DNA of 64,000 nt from Bolinopsis microptera (taxonomy: Eukaryota; Ctenophora; Tentaculata; Lobata; Bolinopsidae). The notes under the pieces are model-generated. The model ran no database searches and was not told the DNA's origin. It saw nothing but the letters and a program-made list of their open reading frames with translations. This document shows positions 55,066-64,000 of the stretch, piece after piece. Location: positions 3,991,902 through 4,055,901 of the forward strand of contig NC_087076.1 of the NCBI RefSeq assembly GCF_026151205.1, read 5' to 3'. The translations under genes were made by a program, and so were the position numbers. Every line of letters begins with the position of its first letter. The first letter of the stretch is position 1.

Positions 55066-55165
55066 CTGATTGTAGGTTTACAACCTACCAGGACGCGCGC
55101 CGAGTTGGACTCGTCGACGGTCCTGTATATATATATATATATATATGGAACAGATATTTTACGAG
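55066..55165 (+). repeat. Dispersed repeat, second copy
   Basis: It matches 19904-20030 through ACGCGCGCC, TTGGACTCGTCGACGGTC and ATTTTACGAGTATC. An AT run of about 24 bp interrupts it. Confidence 0.75.
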
Positions 55166-55659
55166 TATCACCCGTTAAGATACTGACGTCTACGATTAAT
55201 TAAAATTTCACAAAAAACCTCAATTCAGTTAAATTCAGGCATGATGCAGTATTTATTTACCTTTAACCATCGACGATCAAACAATCTCAGTCTGCTCATT
55301 TGCTGTTATGTGTTTCTAAAATATAGCATAGAATAAATTCTCGTATTTAATCAGATCATTATCAATTATCGAATATAGAATCTTTTAAATCTGCTCCTGG
55401 AAAGTTGTACTTTATTAATGCAAACCCGTTCAATCCTGAAGTGGTATCAAGAAACAGCAATATTTATTCATTTTGTGAAAATGACTGCTCTTCATGCTTG
55501 GAGGTAAAAATTTTAAAATTGGGGACTTTCTATTGATCCTTGGCAGGTAAGGGTCAGTCAATCAACGTTTAACAATAAACGACAATTTTAGCAAAAAGTT
55601 GTTTTTAAAACAACTCTGCTGCAAAATTATAAAATGTAAAACATAAAACCCAAGTCTCT

Positions 55660-57130
55660 ACGATTTGTGGGCGCGGGCGAGCGAAATAATTTGAACATGA
55701 ATTAGCCTTCATCATTGTTAATGATCTGGCCCGGCGCGCGCTACTTTGTAGCACTTGCCATCATATTGCATCACAACATTTCGAGACGAAAGCGGCGCGC
55801 GCTACTTCGAAGAAATTTAGACGAGTTACATCCGTCAAAATTAGCCAAATGATCTTCATGCCCACTTTGTGGGCACGCCGCGCACTCGTGCGCGGCGCGG
55901 CCATATCACGTGGCTTCTGTGCCGCGATGAAATGACGATGAGGTGAGGATCACGACGTGAAACAAAAATACTCAACTTTAAGGGCGGCTGCAATTTATAT
56001 TTATATATTTGTATCATACGTCGTGACCCCACTGTCGTTTCACTATATAAGTAAAGTTATATTGGAGAGTTTTAACGACATGGGGGGAGCTTCACCTAAC
56101 CATGTGATTTCGCGCCGCTGCGGGCGCGCTTGTTACCGCCGTGAGGCGGGCGCGCGCCACTTGAAGCGCAAGCAGCAAGGGCTCTGGATATTAGAGAACG
56201 GGGGCCGCACACTCGTGCGCGGCGGGTCATACAACAATATTATATTTACTGGGCGGCGCTCAGCCTGTCATTCCGCCGAATCTTTATTCCCCAGGTAATA
56301 TTATACAAAATACTTTGGAATGGACGATGTCAACCCTTCCAAATCGTTGCTTTTTACTGGGCCGCGCTGATCAGCGTGTCATTCCGCCTAATTTCTGTTT
56401 TCACCTAACCATGTTGCATGTGCTTTCGCGCCACTTCCAACTTCGGGCGCGCTTGTTTCACAAGTCAAGAAGGCGGGCGCGCGCTACTGCAAGCGCAAGG
56501 GCTCTGGATAGAGCAAATCTCTGTTTATAATTATGAACATGATATGCAATAGCCTGAGGTCCCCAGGTAAATGATAGCCTGAGTGCTGAGGTCCCTAGGT
56601 AAGTGGTAACGTTGCTCTGCGAATATTTAACTCTGCGAATTTTATAAATGATAAACAATAAGCAACAATCTCGTCTTCGATGCGAAGTAAGAATGATACA
56701 TGATAGTTTGCTTCGCCTCTTCGACGCACCGCGCAAACTAGCATTCTTGCAGAGCCTGAGCAACGATCTGGAAGGGTTGACATCGTCAATCAACAAAGAA
56801 GCCTTTTAAAATATACGCCGCGCGTCCGCTTTTTATTCCTATTTACTTGTTGTTACAAAATGGCATTCGGCTATCGATGAATTCAGACAAATATATTGTA
56901 TTATGAATAAACTAAATTATTTTCTAACTAATAGTAATACATAATAGTTAAATATACGTGACATGTGTACGTTAGTTACTTTCTTATTTACCTAAGGACC
57001 CAAGGCTGATATATAATAGTGTTCATAAACAATAAAAGATAAAATTTCTGCGGCGGAATGCAGACAGGCTGAGCGCCGCCCAGCAACTTTATTATTGGAG
57101 TTGCAATAATGCAATATTTTACATTTCAAA
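55660..57130. repeat. GC-rich cluster of nested direct and inverted repeats
   Basis: The sequence shifts abruptly to GC-rich repeats. Examples: CGGCGCGCGCTACTT at about 55731 and 55793; a palindrome CGCCGCGCAC-TC-GTGCGCGGCG at 55876-55897; similar blocks at 56110-56195 and 56440-56515 (GGCGGGCGCGCG, AAGCGCAAG); ACTGGGCGGCGCTCAGCCTG at 56249 with its inverse at 57062-57085; and an inverted pair 56324-56352 with 56761-56788. Overlapping ORFs look like repeat artefacts. The cluster is probably several copies of one transposon family inserted into each other. Confidence 0.7.
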
Positions 57131-57887
57131 TGAATATTTATATAGCATAGAAAGCCTAGTAAAAGTAATACTCCGCATTTGATTTTGGTAATAAAGCAAT
57201 ATGTTAACTTACAATTCATTCAAAATTTCGTAAGAAAATGATCCGGGTCGCATATAAAATGAAACAATTACGTCCTTACAACGGGACTTAACAGTAACCC
57301 AAACATATCATAATATGTATGTCGTGAATCATTATCGACAATAACTGTCATACATATAATCTTATCAATCGGGTCTAACGTAGCAACGAAGGAACGCTGA
57401 AGGAATTCGGGCTCTTAAGCTTATTATTGATCCAACAAACGCGCACAAAAGAAAATTAAATGAGTCTAAATATTAATAACAATGTGAGATAAATGGAACT
57501 GAAGCAGTAACAATAATCTATGGAAAGATAAACAACCATTTCATGCATAATTATGAAAATATGACCACACCACCAACAAACGTTGCACAATATCTTATTT
57601 ACTAGTTTACAAATTATTCGAAATATTTCTACAAGTATTATCAGACAAATTTGAAGCTTTCAATGTTTCAACATGAAAGTTTCAATAGTACAGTGTAACA
57701 ATAAAAAATCAATATCACCAGACAAAATGGGATAGTAAAATTGTCCTTATTCTAAAATCAGGCTTAATTTTACGATCTTAAAATTTAAATAGAAAAGTAT
57801 ATCTACTCAGTAAGAAAACCCATTCAACAGATAAATCATATGTCACTGACACAATTTTTATAAAACAAGAATTACAATTATTTCCAA
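57131..57887. other. 3' flank of the con80-like gene
   Basis: AT-rich DNA without recognisable coding sequence; expected to contain the 3' UTR of the minus-strand gene that ends at 57888. Confidence 0.35.
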
Positions 57888-60800
57888 TCACAAATCAAAA
57901 AGTTCGAGAGTTTTCTTAAGAGCAAGCAGCTCAGGTGAGTAGTCCACTGCAGTGAGTTTGTGGACGTGCTTTTTCACCAATAACAATTCCTGGTGACAGT
58001 CTTCTGCGTTCTCTTGGAGACGATAGTTAATACCTGGTCGGTTTAAAGTTAGTCACAGAATAGAGTGTCTACGTAGATGACCTCAGGGCTACAAAATTCA
58101 TCAAATAAACAAGAAAAACAATTCTCACCTGGAGTAGAATCCCTGTGAGCGATCTTAGTCCCGAAGTTTCCCGTGATAAGCTTGAGAGCTTCTCCAATGT
58201 TCCCTCTCAAAACCTCAGATCCGAGAACCTCAAACGTAAACCTCACTTTACTAATGAGAATTGCCACCACTGGTAATGTCAGTTTCTCCCTGTAGATTAA
58301 ATGGATATCAATCACTCAGCAAACGTTGGTTATACTAAAGTCAGAAGCGCAGCCACTCTGGAAAAAAGGAGGTAGGGAGAGAGAAGTTGATTGACGACAA
58401 TTAACCAAGACAGTAAATACCTATCAACCAGTAAGAGAGTCAGGCAGTTTTGGAATAGTGCCAAGTCATCAGAAGTACACACACAGGCTCGCCTCATAGA
58501 TTTAAACTCCTCATCAGGGTGTGAGCGGGGGAAGCACAGTGAAACTGTCATTCTCGCTGCTCTCTCCATGTCACTTCGCCTCAGAGCTGATGTCACGTTC
58601 TTAAGAACCTGTCAAGTAGTTACCGGGTTAAACTTGGAGATATTCTTAAGGCTTGTAGCTTGTGGGTGTATCTACAAAGTTGTAATCACTAATTTCAGTT
58701 ATAATTAATTGGTATCCCGTAAGGATCTCAATCTTGGAATGGTGCTCAGGAAAACTGACCAGTGTACGAGATGATAGCTTCTGGATAATATCCTGGTGTC
58801 CGCTTATAAGATCCTCTATGATAAGAACTTCTTCGCTTAAAGCAACTTTGACTTTCTCAATCTGAAACATAATATTCATAAACGCATTTTCTTCTAAAAT
58901 TAAAATGAGTTAAAAAACAAGACGGAATTTGTGCGGTTGATTGGAAAAATTCGTAAGGGAAATTTAAAAAGTTTTTGAGACTCACTTCGGGATCCAATAT
59001 CTCATTGTCAGTGTTCGGACGGATCCAACTTTTGCGGATTCTAACTTGCTTCACGCTAATTGAACCTGATCTCTTAGTCGGAGTTCGCAACTTCTGCTTT
59101 TGAATCTCCAAATCGTCTGTCGATATTAAAACAGGAGTTTTTGGGGCGGGTGTTCTAGGGACGGGTAACCTCGGAGATTCACAGAGTTGCGGGGATCCTG
59201 GCAAAGAAATGAGATACTCATCGTCATCCGCAGACCGACAAGAATCATAGCTTGTTGAGTTATCGGGATCTGAACTTTCTGAGTGAAATGAGTTTGATTC
59301 TGAGAGTCTAGAAATTGCCGGAATTCCTTTTTTTGATCTCCGAGCAGATTCGATACTGTTTTTTCTCGTAAATTTACTGAGGTTTTGCACCTGTTTCGGT
59401 TTTGCCCGATCTTTAATGCACCCTGACGAATTTAACCGTGATGATAAGTTACTGGGGATGGAGCTTGAATTTGGAACTGAACTGGATGCAGGAGTTTTTG
59501 AAACATAAGTTTTTTTTGGCGTTGTTGGAACAGATTTTGTTGGAGTTTTATTGACATGGACAGTAAAAGTGGTGTCCGAGTCATCGTTGGAAAGTTGTCT
59601 GCGAATGTTGCTGGACGGTAAATCACCAGCTCCACCATGGAATATATTACTGACCCCACTTGGTCGCTGAATCTTTCGTTTCCGTTTCATGTCATCAATC
59701 TTATTATTTGTCGGTAATGGTAACGACACACTATCCAGAGGTATGAAAACAAGTTCTTTAGTGGGGTCGTGAGGGGAGCCAAGTTTAGGTTTGGGTATGC
59801 TGGAAGATGTTTTCTCTGACCGACCAGAATATTTGCGGGCCTGAAAGTCTTCAGAGGATTTTGAAAGAGGTAATGTGGGAGGAGTTGGCAAATGGCGGGG
59901 AGAAGGAGGCGGTATGTTGGAGCTTGTGGAACTGGTGGACGGTATTTTGCTTCTTATCGGCTTCTGAGGTGAACTTTTTGTGACACGCCCAGGTATATTG
60001 GTAGTGGGCGTATCAGAGGTTGATGTTCTGAGTCTGTTAGACTCGGAGTTAGTTCTGATTCTAGAGACTGATTCGTTACGATAGTTCTGGGTATATGTTA
60101 GAGGGTCCTTATTTTCAGTACCGGGAGCCGGCGTTTTGATCGCAACAGAAGAAAACCGGTCAGATCGCCTGGCATCCGGCTCTCTGGACTCAGCCTGTTT
60201 GGAAATAGATTCTGATCTCTGTCTTTGTTCATCCTCTAATTCCTCTTGTTCTTCTTGGCTCGGAGCTGACTTGCTTTATTCTCCGCAGGTTTTATATCCT
60301 TCTTGTGTACAGGTCTGCGGGAGATACCCTTCTTAGTTCGGAATGAGGCGCGAGGTTTTCTTCTAGCAGTCGGCGCAGGAGCAGCCGGTACCTGAAGTTA
60401 GACCTCACGTTAGATTAAACATAGGAGAAAAAGGAGAAATCTTCAAACTCATATAAGACAATTAGACGATAAGGGTGATCATATAATCGCACTATTAGGA
60501 TCGAATCAATTCCCCACAAAAGTGCATAATCTGCATGACAAATGCATTCCACAAAAGTGATTGTAATCAGGGTGGTCACTCAGACATACTCATACCATTT
60601 CTACAGGTTCCTCTGGCTGATGGGGAGAGATTTTAGTTATATATTACAAAATGTCCCAGAATTTGTCTCTAGTTGCAATATTCAGTAGTTTATTATTATA
60701 TAACCGTTAGAATTAACTTACAGTTGTGGATTGACCGGGGGTGCTCTCAAGTTTTTTCTTTATGGCAACTTCTCTCAGCTCACTAGCCTTGTTGGTCCGC

Positions 60801-62797
60801 GCTGTCACGGTCTTACCCCCTTCGCTTCTCTTTGACCTGTAAAGAAGAGAATCAGCAATAGGAAACAACTCATTTTCTGAACATTTAACTGTTATCATTC
60901 TTACCAATAGTGAGATAATTTCAATGATATTTGTTACATTATTAAGCAAAAATAAAGGAACAATTAGGAAGACTTTGAAGTGCTCATGCTAAGGTAGAAA
61001 AAAGAAGTCAAGTCCAAGAAAGAAAAAGAGACGAATTAAGAAAGACTGATCGTCGAAACCCAAATAATTAACAGTTACAAGCAAAACCTTCAAACAGATC
61101 GACGCGTCTCGATGTTATATGATCAAAGTGTAATAACGCTCAAACACCGACTTGTATTTTGAGGAACGAGAGTTGTACTGCAATTGAACAGACTAATCAG
61201 GTCTAGCAAGTTAACACCCCTTATTTTATATTTAAGGTTTTCGGAACGTTGTAAAAATGCGTTTTATGTACAGGCTGCATGCCAAATGCCAATGGAACCC
61301 AATTTGTTGAAATGTGCATTCCTGGCAGTAATCACAAGGCTCACAGTGCTGCGAGCCTAATCGCCCATGCCTCGTGTCTGTGATCATGCTCTACGCACGT
61401 AGAATCGCATCTAGTCTTCTCAGAGCCGTCAGAGTCACTAAAGTCCAGATCAGCATAGTTGAAGTGTAAACCAGGGACGTGGTACTCAGTAGACATGGGA
61501 CTGATAGAGGACATGGAGGTTGTGGAGCCAAGGTACCGGGGTATCCGAGATTGAGATCCCGTCATGTCTGTCCGGGAGGGAGTTAATGTGGATCTGATGT
61601 TACTGGTGCTCTTAGAGTTTTGACACTGACGTCCGCTCCAGGATGAGTTACGAGACTGGTAGCGGCTCCCAGTAGTTGATGAGGACCGGGTACGATTAGA
61701 GGACCATGATGAGGAAGTAGCTCGAGAGGAGGGCCGAGTCTCAGCCGTGCTCCTAGAGTAAGCGTGGAGAATCTCATTATTTCTCCAGGGCGGAACTCTG
61801 CAGTTCTCCGTGTCAGAGTCACTAAAATCCAGATCAGCCAGGTTCATGTTGTGACCCGGGAACATATAGTCGGGGGAGGTGGTACCGGGGGAGGAGACAG
61901 AACTAGTGGAGCCCAAATACCGGGGTATCTGACTACCAGCCAGTGAGCTCCGTGACAGGTTCATGTTCCTTCCTCTAACTGCAGATAAAGATCTGGTACT
62001 ACTGCGGCTTGTTGTGTTCCTGTTGCGGGTTTGTCCTCCGTCCCAGGTTGGGTGCCGAGTATGGTTCCTTTGCACTGGAGGAGGTCTATTCTGATTCATT
62101 GACAACGAACAGGTCCTGGTGCTCTTTGCAGTGTGTCGGGACCTTGTGAATGTAGTTTCAGCGTGGGCCCATGGATCTGGTCTCAACGAGATGGAATCTG
62201 GCCGTTTTCTGGGTCGCCTACCAGATAATTAGTAACGTCAAACATTTTAAGAATTCCATTTAATATTTTAAACGCGAAAGATTCATAGCGGAAAAGGTAA
62301 CAGCGTTTAAGTTTGTTCAGCGCCCCAATACATTTACAAAACACCAACTTACGCCACAGATTGGGAGAAGAAACCGGAGGATTTGAGGGAGACGGCAGGT
62401 CGTTTGGTAGAGTTCCTACGTTTTGGTATCTTGCTGCCTTTTGAGGAGGAAGGGACAGGAAGTCGCTTAATTTGGGGGTCGTCGGGTATTCCGTCTGCTT
62501 CAGTTATCACTACGACATCCAACTCAGTGTCGTCGTAAAACTGTACAATAAATATATATTTATGAGATTTGGTGGACTTCATGGCCTGAAAGTAAATATT
62601 TATTCTCAACAAAAAAACTTTTAGACAACGATAATGACTAGCAAAGAATTACCAAACCACAAACCTCGTCTTCATCTTTAGTTCCACCTGTCAGCAACTT
62701 TGAGTTGTGGATATTTTCCTTTTTTCGTTTGTTTACTGCTTTTCTCTGACTCTTCCTCCATCCTATTGCTCTCTTTACACTCTGTCTAAACGTCGAC
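57888..62797 (-). CDS. Ser/Arg-rich protein with katanin p80 con80-like C-terminus (5' end not found)
   Basis: Minus-strand exons: 62797-62665, 62540-62353, 62217-61345, 60836-60722, 60391-58986, 58861 to about 58676, 58608-58421, 58289-58129 and 58033-57888. Most junctions keep phase exactly. Seen: basic N-terminal part; a duplicated motif (IPRYLGST with ADLDFSDSD, twice in 62217-61345); long Ser/Pro/Thr/Lys-rich linkers; and a helical C-terminus with GHQDIIQKLSSR, DDLALFQNCLTLLL, GEALKLITGNFGTKI and a final ELFDL. The C-terminus resembles the con80 domain of katanin p80, which binds p60 katanin and microtubules. No WD40 repeats are visible, so it is not plainly KATNB1; KATNBL1-like or unrelated microtubule proteins are alternatives. 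Odd: the large exon needs a frame change near 60265 (stop after KASQLRAKKN, then frame EEQEELEDEQ), and the donor after 58676 is doubtful. Upstream exons are missing. Confidence 0.65.
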
Positions 62798-64000
62798 CTG
62801 ATGAAATAAAGTGTTAATTAAATGGTACACGTACTTAGGTTCGACACGCACTCTAGTTCTACACGTACTATAGTCTGACAAACCCTAAGGTCCGACTCAA
62901 GTTCGACACGTACTAAAGTTCGACAAGAGAACTTCGACTGTCGAACTATAGTTTTGAAATCTCCGATCTCAAGCAACGATTCTTTACAAGCTAGAGATCT
63001 ATTCGTTTGTTTGTTTTCCACTTGTCTCATGTTGTTTAATTAACTATGTGTGAATGTGATATCTATAATCCATATCTATGAACATTTAATTGAACTCAGA
63101 CTCAGTTGTTAGTTAACAGAATTGTAGACTTAGCAGTTAGCGGAGAGATTATCGTGGTAACTCGTACTCCGTTTTATAGATCTAGATTGTAGAGTACGCT
63201 ATATAAATATCTACCACGTACCACACTTCATATTATCACAAACGACTGGTAACCGAGTACCGCGACCGGTTTAGAGATTTGGCTGCTGAACCGGAAACAT
63301 TCGGATATCTCAATTAAATAAAATGTCGTTAGTTTTATAAAAAAACAAGGCTATTTTTAGAAGCATTATAAATTTGATCAAATAACAATTATTATTGTTG
63401 CATTAAATAACGTGGATTTAAAAGTAAGCTATTAATAAGAATATAACAAACAAGTGATTTATTGCGTGCTTGTCTGATAATATTAGTGTGGGGTGTGTCA
63501 TATAGCCAGTGCATTATTTATAACTTGTGAGTTGTTTGAAGCAAAAAGAATTGTTTTGTTCAGTGAAAGAGAGGAAATACAATTAATGAAGTTCAAATTA
63601 TAAGGGTTCTACCAATGGGAGGAGGAGTTAGAGTTCTCTTGCGCTGCACAAAACATTATCAGCCAAAGATAACCACAAACGAACAACAAGATAATAATAG
63701 TTTATGTATAGGAATAATGAATATGGGAGGTTAATGAGCGGCCAAGCTTTGAGGAAATTGCAATCTCGCAGTGAACACACATGTCGTTAGTTACAGATTC
63801 ACGACACCCCGTGACCATGACAACCACGTGACTGCAAGTGTGATTTCACTGTCACACTAGTCTTAAGAATTCCCATGTTTTGTGTTAATTCTAATTCTAG
63901 CACTAAACTGAGGTGCCCGAATATGGTAAACTCAGTCAGTCACCTACACGATCACGGATTTTATCCGTCGTCGGTTGAAGTCTGTACGCTTGATAATTGT
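62798..64000. other. Right-edge region, no supported feature
   Basis: Upstream exons or the promoter of the con80-like gene may lie here or beyond the window, but none could be phased. A short irregular repeat of GTTCGACACGTACT units lies at 62838-62925. Confidence 0.35.

Overview
This window is nuclear DNA of a multicellular animal. The evidence is interrupted genes with GT-AG introns, animal-specific families (a glypican, an FRS2-like PTB adaptor), APE-type LINEs, a Penelope-like element, many TIR elements and long microsatellites. The AT-rich composition and repeat load would suit a cnidarian or another invertebrate, but nothing read here fixes the phylum. No bacterial-style operons, rRNA or CRISPR arrays were seen.

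Layout. 1-18.6 kb holds no gene I can support: a TIR element at the left edge, a decayed LINE (1.08-1.99 kb), a CT tract plus a CCCTGT hexamer array (3.9-4.63 kb), a 9-bp GGTAACCAG-type minisatellite (15.1-16.07 kb) and a 52-bp tandem repeat (16.3 kb). 18.6-39.6 kb (+) is a complete 7-exon glypican gene (524 aa). Its 15.3-kb last intron is packed with transposons: a 3.2-kb TIR element made of tandem blocks with a recurring GTGAC..TTTAC motif, a Penelope-like element whose endonuclease is split by a 918-bp insertion with an 8-bp target duplication, a full-length antisense LINE with intact ORF1 (SGNH esterase) and ORF2 (APE-RT), and a tRNA-SINE foldback. 40.2-40.9 kb (-) is a small 3-exon gene of unknown function (132 aa). 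43.6-47.4 kb (-) is a 6-exon FRS2/DOK-type PTB adaptor (267 aa) with a 916-bp TA-flanked TIR element in its last intron. 47.9-49.6 kb (-) is a complete coding-intronless cytosolic phenylalanyl-tRNA synthetase beta subunit. 50.5-52.2 kb is a long inverted-repeat element with a SINE in its loop and a 387-bp TTAA-flanked insertion in one arm only. 53.2-54.8 kb (-) is a truncated second LINE. 55.6-57.1 kb is a GC-rich nest of repeats. 57.9-62.8 kb (-) is the 3' part of a multi-exon gene for a Ser/Arg-rich protein with a C-terminal region resembling the katanin p80 con80 domain; its 5' end was not found.

Functional links. The glypican (cell-surface co-receptor) and the FRS2-like adaptor (receptor tyrosine kinase signalling) could act in the same growth-factor pathways, but they are on opposite strands with another gene between them and no co-regulation can be inferred. 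The most striking content is the mobile DNA: several insertions can be dated relative to each other because target duplications and empty sites are preserved. The 24.3-27.5 kb element is the best candidate for an undescribed family.
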